From NCBI GenBank assembly GCA_002338655.1, contig DDIU01000022.1, positions 22,976-86,975 on the forward strand: a stretch of 64,000 bases of DNA. The letters run 5' to 3'. The notes below the pieces were generated by a model. The model was not told where the DNA came from and ran no database searches. It saw only the letters and a program-made list of their open reading frames with translations. The position numbers and the translations under genes are program-made. This DNA comes from Flammeovirgaceae bacterium UBA1842. GTDB lineage: Bacteria > Bacteroidota > Bacteroidia > Cytophagales > Cyclobacteriaceae. Shown piece after piece: positions 28,405 through 36,588 of the stretch; position 1 is the stretch's first letter; each line of letters starts with the position of its first letter.

Positions 28405-29304
28405 TTGTCCTCCTTCAAATTTAAAGAAAAATTCAAATTGAGAGCTAGAAAGACACTTTCAAGCTGGTTGGTAAACAGGTATCTCCTTATTATTAGAAAT
28501 GAGGAGAATTTTGCTGAAAAAACAACCTTTAGTTTTACTTATGCCAAAGCAATATTATTGACAGTTACTGTCTTTATTTTACTAATGGCCTTGAGTTTAT
28601 TTCTGGTAAAGACATTACTTGCCCAATGGTTTGATCCAAGACATGCTCAAATGGAGTCCAATAAAAAACTTTATGAATTGGCAGTTAAAGTGGATTCATT
28701 GGCGCAAGAAGTGGACGAGAAAGATAAGTTTATCAGGAATTTTCAACATGTTTTGAGCGGGGATACATTGGACGCTTTTCAGTCATATGAGACTACTCCC
28801 ACAAACGAAAATGAGGTAATAAGCTCAATAGACGTTACTAAGTTATCTCCAGTGGATTCACAGTTTAGGCAAGAATTTGAACAAACCGATCAATCGCTTT
28901 TAAAATTTGCATCTGCCTCATACAATGAGCTACAGGAGATATTCTTTTTTTCACCCATAACCGGATATGTGTCTGCGGCCTATAATGTAAGGGAGGGTCA
29001 TTATGGAGTGGATATTGTGGCCAAAAAGAATGAGCCGGTAAAATGTGTAGCTGATGGAACGGTAATAATGGCCTCTTGGACACAAGATTCAGGTTATGTT
29101 ATTAGTGTTCAGCACCGTGGTAACCTCATCTCAGTATATAAGCATAATGCTGAATTGTTGAAAAAAGTTGGTAATTTTGTAAATGCCGGTGAGATAATCT
29201 CTATAATTGGCAACACCGGTGAGCTTACAGATGGGCCACATCTGCATTTTGAACTCTGGTATAACGGAAACTCGGTAAATCCCGAGGAATTTGTAACTTT
29301 TTAA
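28405..29304 (+). CDS. M23 family metallopeptidase, membrane anchored
   Basis: This is a predicted periplasmic peptidoglycan endopeptidase. Residues ~1-45 are a basic cytoplasmic section with the Bacteroidota-typical LLIIRNEENFAEKTTFSF. A membrane helix lies at ~48-72, then a coiled coil (~80-115) and the LytM/M23 domain (~195-295). The zinc site motifs are HYGVDI and HLHFEL; the central H-x-H is intact. TTG at 28405 is the apparent start, but a perfect TAnnTTTG (28400-28407) covers it, so a TTG at 28438 is a possible alternative. It is followed by the bactofilin gene after 11 bases, a pairing seen in cell-shape systems. Confidence 0.92.
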   Translation: MSSFKFKEKFKLRARKTLSSWLVNRYLLIIRNEENFAEKTTFSFTYAKAILLTVTVFILLMALSLFLVKTLLAQWFDPRHAQMESNKKLYELAVKVDSLAQEVDEKDKFIRNFQHVLSGDTLDAFQSYETTPTNENEVISSIDVTKLSPVDSQFRQEFEQTDQSLLKFASASYNELQEIFFFSPITGYVSAAYNVREGHYGVDIVAKKNEPVKCVADGTVIMASWTQDSGYVISVQHRGNLISVYKHNAELLKKVGNFVNAGEIISIIGNTGELTDGPHLHFELWYNGNSVNPEEFVTF

Positions 29305-29315
29305 ATATTAGAAAA

Positions 29316-29750
29316 ATGTTTACCACAAAAGAAGATCATAAAGTTGCCGAAGAAATTAGTAATTCGAGCAACATCATAGGGAAGGGAACTATTTTGGAAG
29401 GGAATATTGAAACCTTTGGAAATATTAGAGTAGAGGGCAAAGTGATTGGAAATGTAAAAACAAAATCTAAAGTTGCTTTGGGTCAATCTTCTCATGTTGA
29501 AGGAAACATTCTTGCCCAAAATGCCGAAGTCGCTGGCGAGATAAAAGGGAAAATTGAAGTTTCTGATATTCTGATATTAAAACCTACCGCTGTGATCAAT
29601 GGCGACATTATTACCAACAAAATAATCGTTGAATCAGGTGCAACATTCAATGGTGGATGTAAAATGGGTGTGTCTCAAAAGGAAATAAAGATTGGTGAAA
29701 ATGGACAAAACAACCCCACCCTCAAGCCACAAGGAATCAAAGCCGTCTAA
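29316..29750 (+). CDS. Bactofilin family cytoskeletal protein
   Basis: This 144-residue bactofilin (polymer-forming cytoskeletal protein, DUF583) has a disordered N-terminus (~1-20) and a right-handed beta-helix core with regularly spaced Gly/Ile/Val repeats (GTILEGNIETFGNIRVEGKV, then GNVKTKSKV). A short polar C-terminal tail follows. Such proteins assemble on the membrane and recruit M23 peptidases to shape the cell, and the upstream M23 gene fits that model. Its 3' end overlaps the atpZ start by 50 bases in another frame, linking cytoskeletal and ATP synthase transcription. Confidence 0.95.
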   Translation: MFTTKEDHKVAEEISNSSNIIGKGTILEGNIETFGNIRVEGKVIGNVKTKSKVALGQSSHVEGNILAQNAEVAGEIKGKIEVSDILILKPTAVINGDIITNKIIVESGATFNGGCKMGVSQKEIKIGENGQNNPTLKPQGIKAV

Positions 29751-29931
29751 TTCATTTTTAAAATATTCGAGTTTAGGGATTCAATTAATTTCTTCAATAG
29801 GAATAGCAGGTGCCATTGGCTATTGGATTGATTTAAAGATGAACTTAAAATTTCCGGTCTTCTTGTTGGGATTTGTTTTAATCACATTCAGTGGCGCAAT
29901 GTATAAGCTTTACCGTGATTTAGAAAAATGA
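29701..29931 (+). CDS. atpZ: AtpZ/AtpI-family ATP synthase assembly protein
   Basis: This 76-residue membrane protein has two hydrophobic helices (~26-43 and ~48-66) separated by IDLKMNLKF. The AtpZ family combines with AtpI in ATP synthase assembly or Mg2+ supply. The ATG at 29701 is preferred; an in-frame start at 29692 gives three extra residues. It overlaps the bactofilin gene by 50 bases and touches the next gene directly (TGA then TTG), so it is embedded in the operon that leads into atpB. Confidence 0.88.
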   Translation: MDKTTPPSSHKESKPSNSFLKYSSLGIQLISSIGIAGAIGYWIDLKMNLKFPVFLLGFVLITFSGAMYKLYRDLEK

Positions 29932-30339
29932 TTGATTTTGAGTATTAATAAATTTACACTAGCCCTTACCGGACTTGCCGCATTGTTCAGTGCAGTGTAT
30001 ATCTTAAGTATCACTTATTTTTCATTACCGAAACCATCCTACGATATGTATATCATTGGTGTGCTATATTTAATCACGCTGTTAGGGTACATACTTATAG
30101 TTAAAGCCAAAGCCTGGGATCAGGCATATTTTATGCCAATAGTACTGGCCTCTTTCGTGGTAAGATTATTAATATTTGGCATCTTAAATTTTATCATGAT
30201 TTATTCGTCACCTGAAGAGGCAGTGCCCAATGTGGTGTTATTCTTCTCAGCCTATTTTTTATTTACATTGCTTGAGACGGCATCCATATTTTTTTTAATA
30301 CAAAAACCATTGGTAGATACAGAGACAGAGTCAAAATAA
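29932..30339 (+). CDS. Four-helix membrane protein, probable AtpI-like subunit
   Basis: This 135-residue protein has four predicted membrane helices (~7-27, ~37-55, ~66-88, ~100-122). The sequence is not a clear match to AtpI, but its position between atpZ and atpB, its size and its topology are what an AtpI homologue would show. Two in-frame TTG codons are possible starts (29932 and 29938); no ATG is close by. I would treat the AtpI identity as inference from gene order. Confidence 0.72.
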   Translation: MILSINKFTLALTGLAALFSAVYILSITYFSLPKPSYDMYIIGVLYLITLLGYILIVKAKAWDQAYFMPIVLASFVVRLLIFGILNFIMIYSSPEEAVPNVVLFFSAYFLFTLLETASIFFLIQKPLVDTETESK

Positions 30340-30373
30340 GCCAACAAATCTTTTTTTTTGGACTTTAATAATC

Positions 30374-30381
30374 TACATTTG
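30374..30381 (+). promoter_or_regulatory. Candidate -7 element upstream of atpB
   Basis: TACATTTG matches TAnnTTTG exactly, 40 bases before the atpB ATG. A TTG at 30358 gives only 13 bases of spacing, so the -33 match is poor. Confidence 0.35.
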
Positions 30382-30420
30382 CAGTCAAATTTCGAGGACC
30401 CTTTATTACCAACTAGATAA

Positions 30421-31455
30421 ATGGCTGCAAAACAGGCAAATAACACATTCACAAAGGTATTTAGAGCATTTTTGGTGATGCTATTATTCACAGGATTTGG
30501 ATACAATAGTGTCTTAGCTTCGTCTAGTGAGGAGGAAGGATTCAATGCAAGTGAAGTAATATTGCACCATGTGATGGACGATCATGTTTGGCACTTTGTC
30601 GATGGTCACTATGGCACCTTACATCTTCCTATTATATTATATTCTGAAGCAAAAGGTTTTGATATATTTTCATCAAGTAATTTCTATGATGAAGATCACA
30701 ACCTAAAACCATACAAGGGATATGTATTAGAACACGGACATATCACCTTGGAGAATAATCCAGATGCCTTTGTCTTGGATCTTTCCATTACTAAGACGGT
30801 CTTTATGCTGATGATAACCGCTGTTGTGGTTCTATTGATATTCATAGCCGTTGCTAGAAAGTATAAAACCAATACCGGAAAAGCACCAACAGGTATTCAA
30901 TCTTTCTTTGAGCCTATCATTGTATTTGTAAGGGATGAGGTAGCTAAACCTAACATTGGTGATAAGAAATATGAGAAGTTCATGCCGTTTCTGCTTTCAT
31001 TGTTTTTCTTCATTCTTTTTGGAAATATATTGGGACTTTTGCCTGGAGCGGCTAACCTAACTGGAAATATTGCAGTAACTACAGTTTTGGCCTTGTTTAC
31101 ATTTGTTATTACTAATATCAATGGAAACAAGCACTATTGGAAGCATATCTTTTGGACTCCAGGGGTACCATTGCCTTTGAAGTTTATCATTGTTCCGGTG
31201 GAAATCCTGGGAGTATTTACCAAACCATTTGCGCTACTTATTCGACTTTTTGTAGCCATTACTGCAGGTCATATTGTAATGTTGGCCTTAATATGTCTAG
31301 CATTTATATTCCAGAGTTATGCTGTTGGGGTGGGATCAACAATAATTGTATTGTTTATAAGCTTAATTGAGTTGCTGGTAGCGGCTATTCAAGCATATGT
31401 GTTTACGATGTTCTCAGCCCTATACATTGGTATGGCAACAGAAGAGCATCATTAA
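30421..31455 (+). CDS. atpB: F0F1 ATP synthase subunit a
   Basis: This is the proton channel subunit of the F0 sector in the inner membrane. At 344 residues it is longer than the E. coli protein (271) because of an N-terminal signal-like helix and a ~80-residue domain rich in His (ILHHVMDDHVWHFVDGHYG). That extension is common in Bacteroidota AtpB. Membrane helices begin near residue 125. The essential Arg lies in LLIRLFVAITAGHI, and the C-terminal helix ends with FTMFSALYIGMATEEHH. It precedes atpE by 34 bases in the same operon. Confidence 0.95.
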   Translation: MAAKQANNTFTKVFRAFLVMLLFTGFGYNSVLASSSEEEGFNASEVILHHVMDDHVWHFVDGHYGTLHLPIILYSEAKGFDIFSSSNFYDEDHNLKPYKGYVLEHGHITLENNPDAFVLDLSITKTVFMLMITAVVVLLIFIAVARKYKTNTGKAPTGIQSFFEPIIVFVRDEVAKPNIGDKKYEKFMPFLLSLFFFILFGNILGLLPGAANLTGNIAVTTVLALFTFVITNINGNKHYWKHIFWTPGVPLPLKFIIVPVEILGVFTKPFALLIRLFVAITAGHIVMLALICLAFIFQSYAVGVGSTIIVLFISLIELLVAAIQAYVFTMFSALYIGMATEEHH

Positions 31456-31489
31456 AAGAGAATTTTTGTTTAATTAATTATATATAACC

Positions 31490-31732
31490 ATGTTTTTACA
31501 AATTTTATTAGAAGCTACATTAGGTGTTATGGGAGCTGGAATCGGTGCTGGACTTGTTGCGATAGGCGCAGGATTAGGTATCGGTAGAATTGGTGGTTCT
31601 GCTATGGAAGCCATGGCAAGACAACCAGAAGCTGCTGGAAAAATTCAAGGTGCTATGCTTATCATTGCAGCACTTATTGAAGTTGCCGCCCTATTTGGGT
31701 TGGTAATCTGCCTACTTATTGCTATTGCGTAA
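31490..31732 (+). CDS. atpE: F0F1 ATP synthase subunit c
   Basis: This is the 80-residue c-ring subunit: two membrane helices joined by the polar loop ARQPE at ~43-47. The ion-binding carboxylate is Glu64 in AALIEVAAL. The Gln of Na+-binding c-rings in the first helix is replaced by Ile31, and the Ser after the Glu is replaced by Ala66, which argues for proton coupling. Being the highest-copy subunit of the complex, it is followed by an unusual terminator-like hairpin before atpF. Confidence 0.97.
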   Translation: MFLQILLEATLGVMGAGIGAGLVAIGAGLGIGRIGGSAMEAMARQPEAAGKIQGAMLIIAALIEVAALFGLVICLLIAIA

Positions 31733-31743
31733 GAAAATTAAAG

Positions 31744-31778
31744 GCTTGTAAAGGCGATAGGTCTTTACAAGCTTTTTC
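31744..31778 (+). terminator. Terminator-like hairpin inside the atp operon, between atpE and atpF
   Basis: A perfect 10-bp stem GCTTGTAAAG / CTTTACAAGC (31744-31753 and 31763-31772) has a nine-base loop and a following run of five T. It looks like an intrinsic terminator but lies between genes that must be co-expressed. It could partially terminate or protect the upstream atpE message. Confidence 0.75.
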
Positions 31779-31810
31779 TATTAAACAAAAAATGACAAAA
31801 ATATTATAAA

Positions 31811-32305
31811 ATGGAATTACTAACCCCAGGTACCGGACTGCTTATTTGGCAGATCATCATATTTGGTTTGCTGTTTATCCTTCTTAGGGTATTGGCTTGG
31901 AAGCCAATAATGCAATCTTTGAGAATAAGGGAAGACTCTATTCAGGATGCCTTGGATTCAGCGGAGAATGCAAAATTGGAAATGACCAAGTTGCATTCGG
32001 ATAATCAAAAGCTACTAGAGGAGGCTCGTGTTGAAAGAGACGCTATTCTTAAGCAAGCCAGGCATGTATCTGATGTATTAATGGAAGAGGCCAAAGCAGA
32101 AGCCAGTAAACAAACTGAAAAGATGATAACTGATGCTAGATTGGCGATAAATATAGAAAAGAAAGCCGCAATGGCCGAAGTTAAAACTCAGGTAGCAGCA
32201 TTATCCCTTCAGATTACTGAAAAACTGTTGAGGAAAAACCTTGAAAGTGATAAAGCTCAAAAAAGTCTTATTGAGGAATTTGTTAAGGACATAAACTTAA
32301 ACTAG
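31811..32305 (+). CDS. atpF: F0F1 ATP synthase subunit b
   Basis: This peripheral-stalk subunit has 164 residues. A single membrane helix (~9-27, GLLIWQIIIFGLLFILLRVLAW) is followed by a long charged coiled coil. The sequence AWKPIMQSLRIREDSIQDALD is the typical region after the helix. It follows the hairpin after atpE and is separated by three bases from atpH, so the two are coupled. Confidence 0.96.
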   Translation: MELLTPGTGLLIWQIIIFGLLFILLRVLAWKPIMQSLRIREDSIQDALDSAENAKLEMTKLHSDNQKLLEEARVERDAILKQARHVSDVLMEEAKAEASKQTEKMITDARLAINIEKKAAMAEVKTQVAALSLQITEKLLRKNLESDKAQKSLIEEFVKDINLN

Positions 32306-32308
32306 CAG

Positions 32309-32869
32309 ATGTCAAATTACAGAGTAGCTTCAAGATACGCCAAATCATTATTGGAACTAGCCGTAGAAAAAGGCGTGCTGGAAGAGGTACATAATGACAT
32401 GGTTAGTTTCAGCAAGGTATGTGATGAAAATCGCGATTTTGCCTTAATGCTAAAAAATCCAATTATCAAGCATGATAAGAAAAGGACAATTTTAAAGAAA
32501 GTATTTGAAGGTAAAGTCAACGCCATCACGATGGCCATATTTGATATCATAACTAAAAAGAACAGGGAATCGGTATTGCCTGAAATAGCGAAGGAATTTC
32601 ATACGCAATATAATTTTAACAAAAGCATACAGTTGGCAAAGGTGGTAACTGCTGTGCCACTTGATAAAGACCTAAGGTCTAAGGTAGAGGAGATCGTAAA
32701 TCAGATATCAGCATTTGACAAGGTAGAACTGAAAGAAGAGGTGAATGAGGACATTATTGGAGGTTTTGTTTTAACGGTAGGTGACAAACAAATTGATGAT
32801 TCCTTAAAAAGTAAATTGAAAGCACTTGAACTAAAGTTCAGTCAGAATCCATATATAAAAGAATTTTAA
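32309..32869 (+). CDS. atpH: F0F1 ATP synthase subunit delta
   Basis: This 186-residue stator protein joins the b subunits to the alpha3-beta3 head. The N-terminal helical bundle (RVASRYAKSLLELAVEKGVL) and the C-terminal conserved motif (EEVNEDIIGGFVLTVGDKQIDDSLKSKL) are both intact. It lies 18 bases before atpA in the same operon. Confidence 0.96.
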   Translation: MSNYRVASRYAKSLLELAVEKGVLEEVHNDMVSFSKVCDENRDFALMLKNPIIKHDKKRTILKKVFEGKVNAITMAIFDIITKKNRESVLPEIAKEFHTQYNFNKSIQLAKVVTAVPLDKDLRSKVEEIVNQISAFDKVELKEEVNEDIIGGFVLTVGDKQIDDSLKSKLKALELKFSQNPYIKEF

Positions 32870-32887
32870 AAACAAGATACAATAATA

Positions 32888-34468
32888 ATGGCAAACGTAA
32901 GACCAGACGAAGTTTCAGCAATATTAAGAGAGCAACTCTCAGGCGCAAAAACCGAAGCCGAATTGGAAGAAGTAGGTACCGTCCTAGAGGTAGGTGATGG
33001 TGTTGCTAGAATTTACGGACTTTCAAAAGCACAATCAGGTGAACTTTTGGAATTTGAAAACGGCCTTAAGGCACTCGTATTGAACCTTGAAGAAGATAAC
33101 GTAGGAGCCGTTCTTTTAGGTGAATCAAAGGGGATCAAAGAAGGTGATGTCGTAAAAAGAACAGGTAAAATTGCTTCTATTGAGGTAGGTGAAGGAATGG
33201 TTGGCCGTGTGGTGGATACCCTAGGTATGCCCATAGATGGTAAAGGCCCAATCGCAGGCGAAACTTTCGAAATGCCATTGGAAAGAAAAGCCCCCGGTGT
33301 AATCTACAGACAGCCGGTTAATGAGCCATTACAGACAGGTATTAAGGCGATTGACTCCATGATTCCGATTGGGAGGGGACAACGGGAATTGATTATTGGT
33401 GACCGTCAGACTGGTAAAACAGCAGTGGCAATCGATACTATCATTAATCAGAAAGAATTTTATGACAAAGGTGAACCTGTATTTTGTATATATGTAGCCG
33501 TTGCTCAAAAAGCATCTACAGTGGCCAACGTTGTGGCGGCCCTTGAAAAGGCAGGTGCCATGGCTTACACCGTTGTGGTTTCTTCAGCGGCCTCAGATCC
33601 AGCACCATTGCAATTCTATTCACCATTTACAGGAGCTGCTATTGGTGAATATTTTAGAGATACCGGAAGACCAGCGCTTGTTGTTTATGATGATTTGTCT
33701 AAACAAGCAGTAGCTTATAGAGAGGTTTCTTTGTTGTTAAGAAGACCTCCAGGCCGTGAAGCTTATCCTGGTGACGTGTTCTACTTACACTCAAGATTAC
33801 TGGAAAGAGCTGCCAAAATAACAGATAGTCAGGATATCGCAGAAAATATGAATGACTTACCTCCTTCTTTGAAAGGAAAAGTAAAAGGTGGTGGGTCTTT
33901 AACAGCATTGCCAATCATTGAAACACAGGCGGGTGACGTTTCGGCATATATCCCTACCAACGTAATTTCTATTACTGATGGTCAGATATTCCTTGAGACT
34001 AACCTATTTAACTCAGGTATAAGACCTGCTATTAACGTGGGTATATCAGTATCCCGTGTGGGAGGTAATGCCCAGATCAAGTCAATGAAAAAAGTAGCGG
34101 GTACATTGAAGTTAGACCAGGCGCAATTCCGTGAATTGGAAGCGTTTGCCAAATTTGGATCTGATCTTGATGCAGCTACTAAATTGACAATCGAAAGAGG
34201 AAGAAGAAACCTAGAGATATTAAAACAGCCTCAGTTTTCACCCGTACCGGTAGAGGAGCAAGTGGCCATTATCTACGTATCTACTAAAGGTATGATGGAC
34301 AACGTGCCTGTTGGTAAAGTAAAAGAATTTGAAAGAAACTTCCTTGATATCCTGAAAGCTAAGCACAGGGATTCCCTTGATCTGCTAAAGGCAGGGAAAT
34401 TGGAAGATAGCGTTATAGAAGTATTGGCTTCTGTGGCAAAAGACTTAAGCAAAGAATATAGTAACTAA
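32888..34468 (+). CDS. atpA: F0F1 ATP synthase subunit alpha
   Basis: This is the non-catalytic nucleotide-binding head subunit of 526 residues. The P-loop GDRQTGKT is near residue 171, with VVYDDLSKQAVAYREVSLLLRRPPGREAYPGD further on (only the start of this conserved stretch is diagnostic). The ATG at 32888 gives the usual VRPDEVSAILREQL N-terminus. All family regions are present without interruption. The beta and epsilon subunits are not encoded downstream. Confidence 0.98.
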   Translation: MANVRPDEVSAILREQLSGAKTEAELEEVGTVLEVGDGVARIYGLSKAQSGELLEFENGLKALVLNLEEDNVGAVLLGESKGIKEGDVVKRTGKIASIEVGEGMVGRVVDTLGMPIDGKGPIAGETFEMPLERKAPGVIYRQPVNEPLQTGIKAIDSMIPIGRGQRELIIGDRQTGKTAVAIDTIINQKEFYDKGEPVFCIYVAVAQKASTVANVVAALEKAGAMAYTVVVSSAASDPAPLQFYSPFTGAAIGEYFRDTGRPALVVYDDLSKQAVAYREVSLLLRRPPGREAYPGDVFYLHSRLLERAAKITDSQDIAENMNDLPPSLKGKVKGGGSLTALPIIETQAGDVSAYIPTNVISITDGQIFLETNLFNSGIRPAINVGISVSRVGGNAQIKSMKKVAGTLKLDQAQFRELEAFAKFGSDLDAATKLTIERGRRNLEILKQPQFSPVPVEEQVAIIYVSTKGMMDNVPVGKVKEFERNFLDILKAKHRDSLDLLKAGKLEDSVIEVLASVAKDLSKEYSN

Positions 34469-34504
34469 TATAATTAGTCTGATACATTATTAATTCGACA
34501 CTCA

Positions 34505-35386
34505 ATGGCGAGTTTAAAAGAAGTAAAAAGCAGGATACAGTCGGTAACGTCAACGCAGCAAATTACCAAAGCCATGAAAATGGTGGCTGCTGCAAAGTTG
34601 AGACGGGCACAGAATAATATTACCCAAATGCGGCCATATGCTGCAAAATTGGCTGGCTTATTACAGAATTTATCTTCACAAAATAGTGACGATGATAATG
34701 GTAGTAAGTACACCGCACAAAGGGAAGCGAATAACATCCTTGTTATGGTGGTAACTTCAGACAAGGGTCTTTGTGGTGCTTTTAACAGTAATGTGTTTAA
34801 AGCAACAGTAAAGCATCTTCAAAAGAATTACGAAAGCCAATTGAAGGCTGGAAATGTGGACATTATGCCAATAGGCAAAAAGTCATTAGAGTACTTTACA
34901 AAAAGAGATTATAATGTTGTTTCTGACTACTGGGATATGTTTTCACCGACTTCATTTGAAACGAGTGCCAAAGCAGCAGAATATGCTATGGAGTCATTTA
35001 GTAATGGCAAATACGATAAAGTAGAGATCATTTATAATGAGTTTAAAAATGTGGCTACCCAGCTTTTGCAGGTGGAACCATTTTTACCCGTAACACCTTC
35101 TGAAGAAAGTGCCACCAGTTCGTTTGAGGTAGATTATATTTTCCAGCCATCGAGAGAGGAGATCGTTACGGATTTAATACCTAAATCATTGAAAGTACAG
35201 GTGTTCAAGGCAATTCTTGATTCAAATGCAGCGGAGCATGGAGCCCGTATGACGGCAATGGATCAAGCAACGGACAATGCTGGTGAATTGCTTAAGGAAC
35301 TTAGACTTACCTATAACAGAACACGTCAAGCAGCCATTACCAAAGAGATTCTTGAAATCGTTGGGGGTGCAGAAGCACTTGGGTAA
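34505..35386 (+). CDS. atpG: F0F1 ATP synthase subunit gamma
   Basis: This is the central rotor shaft of ATP synthase, 293 residues. The N-terminal helix SLKEVKSRIQSVTSTQQITK and the C-terminal helix AMDQATDNAGELLKELRLTYNRTRQAAITKEI are the long coiled-coil pair, and a Rossmann-like domain with TSDKGLCGAFNSNVFK lies between them. It is the last gene of this atp cluster: a strong terminator follows at once, and no atpD or atpC appears in the window. Confidence 0.97.
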   Translation: MASLKEVKSRIQSVTSTQQITKAMKMVAAAKLRRAQNNITQMRPYAAKLAGLLQNLSSQNSDDDNGSKYTAQREANNILVMVVTSDKGLCGAFNSNVFKATVKHLQKNYESQLKAGNVDIMPIGKKSLEYFTKRDYNVVSDYWDMFSPTSFETSAKAAEYAMESFSNGKYDKVEIIYNEFKNVATQLLQVEPFLPVTPSEESATSSFEVDYIFQPSREEIVTDLIPKSLKVQVFKAILDSNAAEHGARMTAMDQATDNAGELLKELRLTYNRTRQAAITKEILEIVGGAEALG

Positions 35387-35414
35387 ACTATTTTAATTAT
35401 ATAATAATCTATGA

Positions 35415-35447
35415 AGGAAGGTGTCACATTTGACACCTTTTTTTATT
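35415..35447 (+). terminator. Terminator of the atp operon
   Basis: Stem AAGGTGTCA / TGACACCTT with a four-base loop, followed by a run of T. It is the first strong terminator downstream of atpB apart from the hairpin after atpE. Confidence 0.88.
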
Positions 35448-35831
35448 TAGCAGATTGTATCAATATTTTATTTTCATAAAATATAATTTAACTAATAATA
35501 AAAAACACTAATAATTAGTGCCTAACTTTTGTTCATCTTCATTTTACATGTATGATTGGATTGATTATGTCATAAATAATTTTCTTATAAATTGTATTGG
35601 GACATACTAGTTTATGTTAATGACTTAAGATAAGTTGAGATGTGATGTAAGTAATTGTTGTATATTCAATAATAAAAATTCTCATAAAATATAAAGATTA
35701 TATGAATAATTAGGTTTTATAAATTTATTAGCATAAGCTTGCAAAGCCAATTATTATTGGGTTAGATTATTAATTAAAAATCATACTAAAATTATAACAG
35801 AAAAAATATACCAATAATTAATATTTTAAAT
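35448..35831. other. AT-rich intergenic region with repeated motifs
   Basis: No plausible gene is visible here; the longest ATG frame I followed is about 19 codons. The base composition is much more AT-rich than the neighbours. A perfect inverted repeat CACTAAT-A-ATTAGTG lies at 35506-35520, and the 13-mer TCATAAAATATAA occurs at 35474 and again at 35682 in the same orientation. The region probably holds the promoter and leader of the two outer-membrane genes that follow, but I found no good TAnnTTTG with a -33 partner. Confidence 0.5.
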
Positions 35832-36548
35832 ATGAAAAAAAATTCTATAAAGTTTTTCAAATCGCTTGCCATTGGATTATTCGTTCTAAGCAGTACTCAG
35901 GTTTGGTCCCAAGAGGATTCTGGACTTCAGGTTGGGCTAATGACTTCTATCAATAACAATCAATTTGAAAGTGCAGGTTCGGTTTTTGGATTTATGGCGG
36001 GAGGATTTGCAGATTATAATTACAAGTTTTTGAACGGAAGAATAGGTATTGTATATGACCGTTTGGGCGGTGCTAGGCCTGATTTGGAAGGCTTGGAGCA
36101 ACCATTAAGTACAACAAGTGTGACATTTACAGACCGTAGGGTTTCATTGCATAACGTTTCTGTACCGCTTTTGGTAAGTGTTTACTATCCGGGATCTGAG
36201 GATGCAGACTTAAAACCACGATTAACAGCAGGAATAGCCTATTCATACACAATAAAGGCTATCGAAAAGAGAGATATAATGTTTGAGTTTGACGATAATA
36301 CCTATGCAAGATTTAGCGGTGACAAGGAAGATGTTAGTGGTGATTATCAGCAACACCACCTTACTTATATGGCTGGATTTGGCTTTGATTTTAATTTAAG
36401 TGACGGTAGAAAGGCATACATCGAAGTATTGTATAAAAGAGGGATTAATGAAATAAACAAAGTCGAATTGGCTCGAAGAGGAAATTTGGGAGATATATAT
36501 ACAAATACAATAAGCATTGGCTTCGGAACTACGATTTTTAAATTTTAA
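35832..36548 (+). CDS. Outer membrane beta-barrel protein (PorT-like family)
   Basis: This 238-residue protein has a signal peptide (cleavage near WSQ) followed by alternating hydrophobic strands ending in aromatic Phe, as in eight-stranded barrel proteins of the OMP_b-brl_2/PorT-like type. GLQVGLMTSIN and GFMAGGFADYNYKFLNGRIG are the first strands, and LTYMAGFGFDFNLSDGRKAYIEV and IYTNTISIGFGTTIFKF are late ones. It precedes the 757-residue lipoprotein by 40 bases and both face the same way, so they may work together at the outer membrane. Not essential T9SS PorT itself as far as can be told. Confidence 0.75.
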   Translation: MKKNSIKFFKSLAIGLFVLSSTQVWSQEDSGLQVGLMTSINNNQFESAGSVFGFMAGGFADYNYKFLNGRIGIVYDRLGGARPDLEGLEQPLSTTSVTFTDRRVSLHNVSVPLLVSVYYPGSEDADLKPRLTAGIAYSYTIKAIEKRDIMFEFDDNTYARFSGDKEDVSGDYQQHHLTYMAGFGFDFNLSDGRKAYIEVLYKRGINEINKVELARRGNLGDIYTNTISIGFGTTIFKF

Positions 36549-36588
36549 ACATTCTTTAAATTAATTTTAACTGTTAAATATAATATCC

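Noticed and set aside
31490..31732. Sodium-coupled c-ring
   Set aside because: The Gln and Ser ligands of Na+-type c subunits are Ile31 and Ala66 here; only the Glu64 remains.
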